36,333 nucleotides of DNA, from the IMG/VR virus record IMGVR_UViG_3300035199_000428, positions 1 through 36,333 of that record; one strand, 5' to 3'. Shown one piece after another: positions 14,318 through 22,385 of the stretch; positions within the stretch are counted from its first letter, which is position 1; the number at the start of each line of letters is the position of its first letter. Both the position numbers and the translations under genes were made by a program. The notes beneath the pieces were generated by a model. It worked only from the letters and a program-made list of their open reading frames with translations. It was not told where the DNA came from and ran no database searches. This DNA is from a virus.

Positions 14318-14866
14318 ATGAGTAATTTACCGCGTCATTTAGGTGGTCACGCAAATATAACCCATTTAGATGAGCCTACACTAGACTACCTGATAGATAA
14401 ATATAATGCAAAAAGTATGTATGACGTAGGTTGCAGTGTAGGTGGGGTGGTGAAACTTGCACAAAAAAAAGGTATGCAATCAGTTGGTATTGATGGAGAT
14501 TTTACACTGAGGTATCCAGATGATATAAATATTATTGTACACGATTTTACAACTGGGCCGCTACATCTTCCAGAAGTAGATTTATCTTGGTCGGTTGAAT
14601 TTTTAGAACATGTATATGAAAAATATATGGATAATTACTTTTCTATCTTTAGCGTAAGCCGTATTGTCTTTTGCACCTTTTCCTTAACTACCCGTGGACA
14701 TCACCACGTCAATGTTAATAACCAAGAATACTGGGATTCTAAATTTAATGATTACGGATTTAATAAAGACACAGAATCGACAAATCATATTAGAGCAAAT
14801 AGTAACATGAAGAGAAATTTTGTAAGAAATACTGGGACTGTATTTGTTAATAGAAAATACTTGTAG
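14318..14866 (+). CDS. SAM-dependent methyltransferase
   Basis: 182 aa, class I Rossmann methyltransferase: motif I YDVGCSVGG (35-43), the acidic GIDGD (57-61) after beta 2, then HDFTT and DLSWSVEFLEHV as in Methyltransf_11-type enzymes. It lies in the sugar cassette two bases after the transferase, so a sugar O-methylation role is plausible. Ends with TAG in the same frame as the cupin that follows. Confidence 0.75.
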   Translation: MSNLPRHLGGHANITHLDEPTLDYLIDKYNAKSMYDVGCSVGGVVKLAQKKGMQSVGIDGDFTLRYPDDINIIVHDFTTGPLHLPEVDLSWSVEFLEHVYEKYMDNYFSIFSVSRIVFCTFSLTTRGHHHVNVNNQEYWDSKFNDYGFNKDTESTNHIRANSNMKRNFVRNTGTVFVNRKYL

Positions 14867-14881
14867 AATAAACAAGGTAAA

Positions 14882-15214
14882 ATATGGGGAAATACTCGTG
14901 AAATATTTACTCGCAACAATGTATCCGTACATAGAATAGAAATCAAAAAAGATTCATGTTGTTCAAAACACTATCACCAGCACAAGCATAATATATTTTA
15001 TGTTGAATCTGGTAAAATACTAGTACAGGAATGGAAGACGGAATATGACCTCATTGATGAGACAATACTTGAGTCTGGCGAAACATGTTTTGTTCCACCC
15101 ATGAACAATCATAGATTCGTTGGGTTAGAAGATAGCGTTGTTTATGAGATATACTTTATAGAATTAGATAACAATGATATCATAAGAGAAGATACTGGAA
15201 AGGAAAAGATATGA
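14882..15214 (+). CDS. Cupin sugar-binding protein with no normal start codon
   Basis: The frame from after the methyltransferase TAG to the TGA at 15212 encodes a cupin: WGNTREIF, HRIEIKKDSCCSKHYHQHKH, IFYVESGKILV, LESGETCFVPPMNNHRF. This matches the phosphomannose-isomerase type II/cupin_2 family, with the HxHxxH metal-like cluster. No ATG, GTG or TTG exists in frame before the conserved part; ATA at 14882 follows AAGG. An ATG at 14884 is one base out of frame (ATGGGGAAATACTCG) and stops after five codons. Losing one base there would restore the frame. Either a rare start, recoding, or a disrupted gene or assembly error. It overlaps gmd by 4 bp. Confidence 0.6.
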   Translation: MWGNTREIFTRNNVSVHRIEIKKDSCCSKHYHQHKHNIFYVESGKILVQEWKTEYDLIDETILESGETCFVPPMNNHRFVGLEDSVVYEIYFIELDNNDIIREDTGKEKI

Positions 15215-16284
15215 AAGCTATTATTTTTGGAATAACAGGACAGGATGGAAGCCATTTGGCCGACCTCCTACTTGAGAAGAACTATGAAGTTATTGGAATA
15301 TCCAGGCGAGCTAGTACGGATAACACGCAAAGAATAAAACATCTATTTGATGTTGAAGGTTTCAAACTCGAACAAGCGGATATTACAGATGTGTTTAGTG
15401 TTGGAAGTATATTAATAGAACACGCTGATGTAGATGAAATCTATAATTTAGCAGCACAGTCGCATGTCGCTGTATCTTTTAAGCAACCAGCTTTAACTTG
15501 GGATATCACGGGAAAAGGATGTCTCAATATACTACAAAGTATAGAAGAATTAGGTATACATGCTAGATTTTACCAAGCTAGTTCTAGTGAGATGTTTGGT
15601 TCATCTTATGATATTGATAGAGATCAAGTAAAATACCAAGATGAAAATACTAAATTTTTGCCACAGTCACCATACGCTATAGCAAAATGTGCAGCACACT
15701 ATATGACTAGATTATACAGGGAAGCATATGGAACTCATGCTAGTTCTGGTATTTTATTTAACCACGAAGGACCAAGAAGAGGAGAAGAATTTGTAACTAG
15801 AAAGATCACAAAGTGGATTGGAGACTTTACTAAATGGTGTAAAAAGAAAGTTGTAAAGCCAGAAGATCTTGTAATAGACAAAGACGAGGTCTATATCCCT
15901 GGGAGAACAGCACAGCATCAAGGTTTTCAATTTCCCAAGCTGCGTCTAGGTAATTTGGAAGCGTTCCGAGATTGGGGGTATGCAGGAGATTACGTGGAAG
16001 CGATGTGGATGATGTTACAACAAGAGAGTCCCGATGATTACGTTATCTGCACCGGCAAAACTTTTACTATTCGTGAATTCCTAGACGTAGCTTTTTCTCA
16101 AGTAGGTATCAGCGATTGGACAAATTATGTAGTTCAAGATCCAGAGTTTTATAGACCATCAGAAGTTGATTATTTACGTGGTCGTAAAGATAAGGCTAAG
16201 GCTATATTAGGATGGGAACCAAAACATTCTTTTGAGGATTTAGTTAGACTCATGGTAGAAAACGATACTAATGAAACTCTATAA
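15211..16284 (+). CDS. gmd: GDP-mannose 4,6-dehydratase
   Basis: 357 aa, the usual family length. Extended SDR: GITGQDGSH (7-15) binds NADP; SSSEMFG (124-130) and YAIAK (155-159) carry the catalytic Ser/Glu/Tyr/Lys; NHEGPRRGEEFVTRKI (184-199) and YVEAMWMMLQ are Gmd signatures. It makes GDP-4-keto-6-deoxymannose, the precursor of GDP-fucose, rhamnose or perosamine. A charged insert (KKKVVKPEDLVIDKDE) lies at about 213-228. The ATG overlaps the cupin stop. A second deoxysugar route beside the Kdo genes. Confidence 0.93.
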   Translation: MKAIIFGITGQDGSHLADLLLEKNYEVIGISRRASTDNTQRIKHLFDVEGFKLEQADITDVFSVGSILIEHADVDEIYNLAAQSHVAVSFKQPALTWDITGKGCLNILQSIEELGIHARFYQASSSEMFGSSYDIDRDQVKYQDENTKFLPQSPYAIAKCAAHYMTRLYREAYGTHASSGILFNHEGPRRGEEFVTRKITKWIGDFTKWCKKKVVKPEDLVIDKDEVYIPGRTAQHQGFQFPKLRLGNLEAFRDWGYAGDYVEAMWMMLQQESPDDYVICTGKTFTIREFLDVAFSQVGISDWTNYVVQDPEFYRPSEVDYLRGRKDKAKAILGWEPKHSFEDLVRLMVENDTNETL

Positions 16285-16522
16285 GGTTCAGCTAGATTTA
16301 ACACTTGTTATAAACAGTCTTAAAGAATTTAATCTCCACGAGTACAATTCCGAAAAACCAATAGTGTTTGTAGAGGCTAAGTCACCAGACGACGCCTGTC
16401 ACCAAGCGTATTATAAGCTGGCAGCTATTTTGTTAAAACAAGACTACACAAAAGAAAACGTGTCTTTTATAAATGAATTACTTCTTGATATTTCAATTTC
16501 AAGGGTTAGTGTTCCAAAATGA
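16271..16522 (+). CDS. Small protein (83 aa), unknown
   Basis: Begins MKLYKVQLDLTLVINSLKEF, with EAKSPDDACHQAYYKLAAIL in the middle. The layout (beta strand, helix after A-x-S-P-D-D-A) recalls small phage proteins such as the one at 2701-2865. It overlaps gmd by 14 bp and the HNH gene by 4 bp, so it is part of the same transcript. No family recognised. Confidence 0.6.
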   Translation: MKLYKVQLDLTLVINSLKEFNLHEYNSEKPIVFVEAKSPDDACHQAYYKLAAILLKQDYTKENVSFINELLLDISISRVSVPK

Positions 16523-16782
16523 AAAGAAACTATAACGATCCAGTATATAAAGACTGGAGGATAAAAGTATATAAGAGAGACAAGTTTACTTGTCAAATGC
16601 CAAGATGTAAAAACAAAAAAAACCTACAAGCTCATCATATTAGAAAATGGTCTTCTGCGTCTATATTAAGATATGATATTAATAACGGTATCACGCTCTG
16701 TAGAGAGTGTCACAAAAAAATAACAGGACACGAACAACAATACGAATATTTGTTTATGGATATTGTACAACATAGAAAATAA
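16519..16782 (+). CDS. HNH endonuclease (free-standing)
   Basis: 87 aa. HNH fold: C25/C30 and C61/C64 zinc pairs, the HH at 39-40, and NNGITLCRECHKKI (55-68) with the final HNH residues. A small single-domain HNH protein may be a homing-type nuclease or help packaging. In many phages an HNH protein beside TerL stimulates terminase, but here three genes intervene. ATGA overlap with the preceding gene. Confidence 0.85.
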   Translation: MKRNYNDPVYKDWRIKVYKRDKFTCQMPRCKNKKNLQAHHIRKWSSASILRYDINNGITLCRECHKKITGHEQQYEYLFMDIVQHRK

Positions 16783-16786
16783 ATAA

Positions 16787-17131
16787 ATGATAAAAATGTT
16801 TATTCAACACGATATGGCGGCAACGATGGCAGATTCTGTTTCAATAAGAAAAAGCGATATCCATGGTGTAGGAATTTTTGCGGACATTGATATACAAACA
16901 GGAACAATTATTCATAAAACACACCTAAGAGATAAAAACTATGGATGGATTAATTTTATACCCAATTCTAAATATAATCACTCAATATCGAAGGCTAATT
17001 GCGAATTGACACAAAAAGGAGAGACTAAAGAGTTAGTTTCCATTAAATATATAAAAAAGGACCAAGAAATTTTAGTTGATTACAACCAATGTTCTGAAAT
17101 ACAACCCCCAGAAAAGGATTGGAAAGACTAA
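16787..17131 (+). CDS. SET-domain protein (putative lysine methyltransferase)
   Basis: 114 aa. The SET pattern is clear: IHGVGIFADIDIQTGTII (25-42), NFIPNSKYNHSISKANCEL (56-74) with the N-H-S and N-C residues that line the SAM/lysine channel, and KKDQEILVDYN (90-100) with the catalytic-type Tyr. Most SET proteins methylate protein lysines; the target here is unknown (host chromatin protein, ribosomal or virion protein). No strong ribosome site, so the start could be any of the first Mets. Four bases after the HNH gene. Confidence 0.75.
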   Translation: MIKMFIQHDMAATMADSVSIRKSDIHGVGIFADIDIQTGTIIHKTHLRDKNYGWINFIPNSKYNHSISKANCELTQKGETKELVSIKYIKKDQEILVDYNQCSEIQPPEKDWKD

Positions 17132-17132
17132 A

Positions 17133-17648
17133 ATGGCTAAATATAAAAAAGCTCCTGCATACACTGTAATAAAAGACAGTCGAGAACAAGATGGATATAC
17201 TTTTACACCTTTTAGTGGAAGATACCATACATGTAAGGGTATGGTTGTAAGAAAACTAGACACTGGGGATTATAGCCTTGAAGGATTAGAAGATAAGATA
17301 TGCATAGAAAGAAAAGCTAGTGTATCTGAACTTGCTATTAACTTAGGAAAAGACAAAAGAAGATTCATGGCTGAAATAGAGAGAATGAAGGAGTTTCCGC
17401 ATAAGTTTTTAATTTTAGAATTTTCCCTTACTGATCTTATGATTTTCCCAGAAGGATCAGACATTCCTGAAGAAAAATGGAGTTCTATTGTAATAACTAA
17501 TAAATACCTTCTGAAAATGCTAATAGAGTTTCAGATGTATGATGATATTCATGTTATATTTTGTGACAGTAGAGCTAAAGCCAAGTTAGTTGTATCGAGT
17601 ATCTTAAAAAGAATTAACGAGCAGTATACTATCGGGAGGAAAAAATGA
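17133..17648 (+). CDS. ERCC4/XPF-type nuclease
   Basis: 171 aa. ERCC4 nuclease motifs: VIKDSREQDG (12-21), DTGDYSLEG (43-51) and the catalytic ICIERKASVSELA (56-68) of the GDxn-ERKx3D/E type, then RRFMAEIERMKEFPHKFLILE. Family enzymes cut branched or flap DNA, so recombination, repair or branch removal before packaging are likely roles. The ATG at 17133 is used (GGAAAG upstream); an ATG at 17076 lies inside the SET gene. 4-bp overlap with the ClpP-like gene. Confidence 0.8.
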   Translation: MAKYKKAPAYTVIKDSREQDGYTFTPFSGRYHTCKGMVVRKLDTGDYSLEGLEDKICIERKASVSELAINLGKDKRRFMAEIERMKEFPHKFLILEFSLTDLMIFPEGSDIPEEKWSSIVITNKYLLKMLIEFQMYDDIHVIFCDSRAKAKLVVSSILKRINEQYTIGRKK

Positions 17649-18298
17649 GTCTTAACGTAGACACCATTTTGGACATTCATTCCTATGGACTTGATATAGA
17701 CCATAGAGAAATTTATCTTCATAGTTATATATCTAATACAGATGAAGACCCTGGAGTAGACTATAGAATGGCTTCTCACTTCGCTAAGAATATAAGGATG
17801 TTAGACATTATTAATGATAAACCTATTATTATTCATATGCACAGTATAGGGGGAGACTGGAATGACGGTATGGCAATTTATGACTCCATTAAAATTTGTA
17901 AATCACATGTAACCATAGTTGTTTATGGACAAGCAGAATCTATGAGTAGTATTGTTTTACAAGCCGCTGACGCAAGAGTTATGATGCCGAATACTTATTT
18001 TATGTGTCATTTTGGTTCTAACGGTTGTGAAGGAAGTTTTTTGGATGTACAAAATGCAGCAAAATTCGAAAAACAAATGGCAGAAACAATGATGGACATT
18101 TATGTTTCGGGTTGTATCAAGGGGAAGTATTTTAAAGAGAATTTCGACCCTCCCACAGAGAGTAAAGTAAAAGCTTTTCTTAAGAAAAAACTTAAAGATG
18201 GCGATTGGTACTTAACAGCTGAAGAAACTATTCAGTATGGCTTTGCGGATCTTATGCTTCAAACTAGAACAAATCCTTCAATAGACAGTTTAAAATAA
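17645..18298 (+). CDS. ClpP-like serine protease
   Basis: 217 aa. ClpP/crotonase-fold protease: MHSIGGDWNDGMAIYDSI (65-82), GQAESMSS with nucleophile S99, and MCHFGSNG with H122, matching GQAASM and the catalytic His of ClpP. The C-terminal half (after 165) is a helical arm. ClpP-like proteins in phages often act in capsid maturation, but that gene usually follows the portal; here it precedes TerL and a separate protease/scaffold candidate exists at 22386. It may instead act on host or early proteins. Overlaps TerL by one base. Confidence 0.8.
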   Translation: MSLNVDTILDIHSYGLDIDHREIYLHSYISNTDEDPGVDYRMASHFAKNIRMLDIINDKPIIIHMHSIGGDWNDGMAIYDSIKICKSHVTIVVYGQAESMSSIVLQAADARVMMPNTYFMCHFGSNGCEGSFLDVQNAAKFEKQMAETMMDIYVSGCIKGKYFKENFDPPTESKVKAFLKKKLKDGDWYLTAEETIQYGFADLMLQTRTNPSIDSLK

Positions 18299-20298
18299 TG
18301 GCAAATTCGCATTTAAAAAATATAAACGATGCTTGGTTGGGCTTAGATATTCCAGATAAGGAAGTGTTTAATCCCTTTGATCTAGTTCCTTTAGGAGAAG
18401 ATGATTATCACCTAAGAGTAACCTGGATAATGTGTAGGCCAGAATATTTTTCTTTTTTATGCAAACACGTTTTTAATATAACTATTTTACCATCTCAAGC
18501 ACTTATGTTGCACGAAATGTGGCACAGGAAGTTTCCAATGCTTATTGCCAGTCGTGGATTTGGAAAATCATTTATTCTTTCGTTATACGCGATGATTAGA
18601 GCTTTACTTCTTCCGACAAGAAAAGTAGTTATTGTTGGTGCTGCATTTAGACAATCTAAAGTTTTGTTTGAATATATGGAAACAATATGGAGCAATGCCC
18701 CAATACTAAGAAGCATGTGCACTTCTGATAGTGGACCAAGAAGAGATGTTGATAGATGTGTCATGAGAATTAATAAAAGTAGAATTACTTGTTTACCCCT
18801 AGGTGATGGACAAAAGATTCGTGGTCAACGTGCGAATGATATCATTAGTGACGAATTTGCTTCTATTCCACGAGAAATTTTTGAAACTGTTGTTGCTGGT
18901 TTTGCGGCTGTAATTTCAGATCCTATTGAAAATGTTAAAAGATTAGCAGCAGAGAAAAAAGCACAGTCGTTAGGTGTAGATGTAACTCAAGACAAAAAGA
19001 ACACTATTGAAAACAAGGATAATCAAATTATACTGTCCGGTACTGCTTATTATGATTTTAACCACTTTGCTGAATATTGGAAAAAGTGGAAAGCTATTGT
19101 AAAAAGCAAAGGAGACAAAAATAAGCTTAAAGATATTTTTGGTGGAGAAGAGGCTCCAGAAGAATTTGATTGGACAGAGTATTCAGTTATTAGAATACCT
19201 TATGAACTTCTACCAGATGGCTTTATGGATGCCTCACAGGTCGCCAGATCGAAGGCAACGGTTCACACGGGGATTTATCAGATGGAGTTCGGAGCGTGCT
19301 TTACACGCGATTCTCAGGGCTTCTTCAAGAGGACGTTAATTGAGTCTTGTGTTTCTAATGAGGGTACAGATAACAAGGAGTTAATTAAAGACTCTCAAGG
19401 TAATGATATTATTTTTGAAGCTAAGTTGATGGGAGACTCGGATAAGAAATATATCTTTGGGGTTGATCCTGCTTCTGAAGTAGATAATTTCAGTATTGTG
19501 GTTCTTGAAATACACCCAGATCATAGAAGAATTGTTTACTGCTGGACCACGAATAGATCAGAACACAAAGAAAAAGTAAAGAGAGGGTATTCTTCTGAAA
19601 GTGATTTTTATGCATATTGTGCTAGAAAGATAAGGGATCTTATGAGATTGTTTCCATGTATTCATATCGCCCTGGATGCTCAGGGTGGAGGAATTGCTAT
19701 AATGGAGTCTTTGCATGATTCGGATAAAATTACGGAGGGCGAGTTACCTATTTGGCCTGTTATAGAAGAAGATAAACCAAAGGATACAGACGATCACGGA
19801 GGACTGCATATATTAGAAATGTGTCAATTTGCTAAACATGAATGGTTAGCAGGAGCTAATCACGGGCTCAGAAAAGACTTGGAAGATAAGGCTATTATTT
19901 TTCCAAGATTTGATTCAATAACATTAGGAATATCTAATGCTGAAGACGGTTTAAAAGATAGAGTGTTTGATACTTTAGAACAATGTGTAATGGAAACAGA
20001 AGATCTAAAAGATGAGTTAACTATGATTCAAATGACTCAAACCGCGTCTGGAAGAGACAAGTGGGATACTCCTGAATCTATTGTGGGAACAGGTAAAAAA
20101 GGTAAACAACGTAAAGATAGATACTCTGCATTAATAATGGCAAATATGGCAGCTAGAACTCTTTCAAGAATTCCAGAACCTGCTACATATGAGTTCTATG
20201 GAGGGTTTGCTACTGTTTCTCCTAAGACAAAAGAAGAAAAAAAAGACCTTTACAGTGGGCCTAGTTGGTTTACAGATAAAATGAAAAATATATATTAA
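18298..20298 (+). CDS. terL: Terminase large subunit
   Basis: 666 aa. Packaging motor: Walker A ASRGFGKSF (84-92), Walker B IISDEFA (182-188), then the motor-nuclease linker, and an RNase H-like nuclease domain with FGVDPASEVDNF (first Asp D390) and HIALDAQGGG. It translocates DNA into the prohead via the portal and cuts it. Around codons 306-346 the composition is markedly richer in G+C than the flanks. Start overlaps the ClpP-like stop (TAATG). Followed by a late-promoter-like motif and portal. Confidence 0.9.
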   Translation: MANSHLKNINDAWLGLDIPDKEVFNPFDLVPLGEDDYHLRVTWIMCRPEYFSFLCKHVFNITILPSQALMLHEMWHRKFPMLIASRGFGKSFILSLYAMIRALLLPTRKVVIVGAAFRQSKVLFEYMETIWSNAPILRSMCTSDSGPRRDVDRCVMRINKSRITCLPLGDGQKIRGQRANDIISDEFASIPREIFETVVAGFAAVISDPIENVKRLAAEKKAQSLGVDVTQDKKNTIENKDNQIILSGTAYYDFNHFAEYWKKWKAIVKSKGDKNKLKDIFGGEEAPEEFDWTEYSVIRIPYELLPDGFMDASQVARSKATVHTGIYQMEFGACFTRDSQGFFKRTLIESCVSNEGTDNKELIKDSQGNDIIFEAKLMGDSDKKYIFGVDPASEVDNFSIVVLEIHPDHRRIVYCWTTNRSEHKEKVKRGYSSESDFYAYCARKIRDLMRLFPCIHIALDAQGGGIAIMESLHDSDKITEGELPIWPVIEEDKPKDTDDHGGLHILEMCQFAKHEWLAGANHGLRKDLEDKAIIFPRFDSITLGISNAEDGLKDRVFDTLEQCVMETEDLKDELTMIQMTQTASGRDKWDTPESIVGTGKKGKQRKDRYSALIMANMAARTLSRIPEPATYEFYGGFATVSPKTKEEKKDLYSGPSWFTDKMKNIY

Positions 20299-20299
20299 A

Positions 20300-20309
20300 T
20301 GTGTATAAT
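20300..20309 (+). promoter_or_regulatory. Putative late promoter (TGTGTATAAT)
   Basis: TGTGTATAATAC between terL and portal, with no -35 hexamer. The same 10-mer precedes two other late genes. Confidence 0.55.
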
Positions 20310-20361
20310 ACAACAACAGTCCGATTACAGTTCAATTAGGCATTTCTAATAGGAAAAAATA

Positions 20362-22332
20362 ATGAATAAACAAGATTCTATGATAACCTGGAATGATGGC
20401 GATCCTAACGGAAAAGCAAAGGCTTTAGCCAGTTTGTCTGAGTCCATTGATTCATATGAAGGCATATCGAAGGCTGGTCATAGCACTTTTTTAGATATTG
20501 AATCCAATCGATCTGTACGACCTGGATTTGGTCAGAACGATTATTATGCTTTTCGCTCAGAGGAGCAAGTTCCTACACAGCAGAAAAAGATTATAAAAAT
20601 GTGTATGGATGCGTATGATAAAGTTGGAATTGTTAGAAATGTTATAGATCTAATGGGAGATTTTGGTAGTCAGGGTATTAATATTGTTCACGAAGACAAA
20701 AGTGTCGAGAAGTTCTTTCAGCAGTGGTTTAAGAAATGTGAAGGTAAGGAAAGATCTGAGAGATTTCTTAATAACTTGTACAGAACTGGACATGTCATTT
20801 GTTACAAGAGTTTTGCTAACATTACTCCTGATATTAGTAAGTATATTAAATCTATGGGAAGTGATATTGTAGTAAAGGTTCCTAAGATAGAAAAAGACAT
20901 AATCCCGTGGAGATATAATTTTTTTAACCCACTAACAATAGACATGAAAGACGGAGCTGTTAATATATTCTTGGGTAAGAAAAATTTTGCGATTAAAGCC
21001 AATTCTTTCTTTGACAATTTTAAGGATGGAGATATTCCAGCAAAAATTCTTGAGACTCTTCCACCTAATATTAAAAACAAAATAAAAAAGGGTGAAAAAA
21101 GTATACCACTAGACCCAGAAAGATTGTCTGTGTTCTATTACAAAAAAGACGATTGGCAGCAATGGGCTCATCCTCTAACCTATGCTATTTTAGACGATGT
21201 TATCATGTTGGAGAAGATGAGATTGGCTGACATGTCTGCTCTAGATGGTGCTATTTCTAACATTAGACTTTGGACGATAGGTAATTTGGATCATAAGATT
21301 CTTCCAAATAAAGCTGCTATTAACAAGCTTCGTAATATCTTGGCTAGTAATGTGGGAGGTGGAACGATGGAGCTTGTTTGGGGTCCAGAGCTTAGTTATA
21401 CTGAGTCTAATAGTCAAGTCTATAAATTCTTAGGTTCTGAAAAATATCAATCTGTTTTAAACAGTATCTATGCTGGACTAGGTGTTCCTCCCACGTTAAC
21501 GGGAATGGCTGGCAATGGTGGTGGATTTACCAACAATTTTATATCTCTTAAGACTCTTGTCGAAAGACTTCAGTATGGTAGAGATCAGCTTACTAAGTTT
21601 TGGGAAAAAGAACTTAATATTGTTCGAAAAGCCATGGGCTTTAGAAAACCTGCTCACGTTGTTTTTGATCAGATGAGTCTTTCAGATGAAGCTGCCGAAA
21701 AGAATTTACTTATACAGCTAGCTGATAGAGACATTATTAGTCACGAGACTATTCTAGAAAGATTTAAAGAGATTCCTTCTGTGGAAAAAGTTAGACTTAA
21801 AAGAGAGGGAAAAGAAAGGGATAAGGAGACTATTCCTGGTAAAGTAGGCCCTTTTCATAAACCTGAATCGGAGTTGCAGCCAAATAAACCTGAAAAAGAC
21901 ACATCTCCAGATGGAGGAAGACCTTTGTTTAAGAAAGATGAAGAACCTAGGAAGAAACGTGTTGATACCCCAAAAACTGTACCTGGGCTAGCAGATGTAA
22001 TTGTTTGGGCAAGTGAGTCTTTTGAGCACATCTCGCAAACTGTCAATAGGGCTTTTTTAGCAATCAATAAGAAAAGTAATATGAGACAACTAACAAAGTC
22101 TCAAGTTTCAGAACTAGAGCTGCTGAAACTTCACGTTCTAACTAACTTAGATTTGATGCAACAGATCAATCCTCAGTTGATTACAGACATAGTGTCTTCA
22201 AACAAGAAAATGCCTACAAGCTTTAAAAAGTTGGTAATTCAGAATAAAATAGCACCACTTTCCATGTCCATGGAAGACTATAAAAAACGCATTATCGCTA
22301 CATACATTGAATATTTTTACAATGCAAAATAG
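20362..22332 (+). CDS. Portal protein
   Basis: 656 aa, directly after TerL. Portal features: an N-terminal region with IVRNVIDLMGDFGSQGINIV, a wing/stem region, and the conserved stretch ending NSIYAGLGVPPTLTGMAG, then TNNFISLKTLVERLQYGRDQ. Residues about 480-535 are a Pro/Lys/Glu-rich tail. It forms the dodecameric ring for DNA entry and head-tail joining. Preceded by TGTGTATAAT and GGAAAAAATA before the ATG. Assignment rests on position and pattern. Confidence 0.85.
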   Translation: MNKQDSMITWNDGDPNGKAKALASLSESIDSYEGISKAGHSTFLDIESNRSVRPGFGQNDYYAFRSEEQVPTQQKKIIKMCMDAYDKVGIVRNVIDLMGDFGSQGINIVHEDKSVEKFFQQWFKKCEGKERSERFLNNLYRTGHVICYKSFANITPDISKYIKSMGSDIVVKVPKIEKDIIPWRYNFFNPLTIDMKDGAVNIFLGKKNFAIKANSFFDNFKDGDIPAKILETLPPNIKNKIKKGEKSIPLDPERLSVFYYKKDDWQQWAHPLTYAILDDVIMLEKMRLADMSALDGAISNIRLWTIGNLDHKILPNKAAINKLRNILASNVGGGTMELVWGPELSYTESNSQVYKFLGSEKYQSVLNSIYAGLGVPPTLTGMAGNGGGFTNNFISLKTLVERLQYGRDQLTKFWEKELNIVRKAMGFRKPAHVVFDQMSLSDEAAEKNLLIQLADRDIISHETILERFKEIPSVEKVRLKREGKERDKETIPGKVGPFHKPESELQPNKPEKDTSPDGGRPLFKKDEEPRKKRVDTPKTVPGLADVIVWASESFEHISQTVNRAFLAINKKSNMRQLTKSQVSELELLKLHVLTNLDLMQQINPQLITDIVSSNKKMPTSFKKLVIQNKIAPLSMSMEDYKKRIIATYIEYFYNAK

Positions 22333-22357
22333 TGTTTTTTTGATCTTTTTCGTAAAA

Positions 22358-22367
22358 TGTGTATAAT
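22358..22367 (+). promoter_or_regulatory. Putative late promoter (TGTGTATAAT)
   Basis: TGTGTATAATTT, 18 bp before the ATG of the protease/scaffold gene. It excludes the upstream ATG at 22359 as a start. Confidence 0.55.
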
Positions 22368-22385
22368 TTCTTGAGGTATTTATAT

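Noticed and set aside
14864-14866. Phage-wide recoding of TAG as an amino acid
   Set aside because: Other genes end sensibly at TAG (portal, the 25577 gene, the GP88-like gene), and all long genes lack in-frame TAG, so TAG behaves as a stop.
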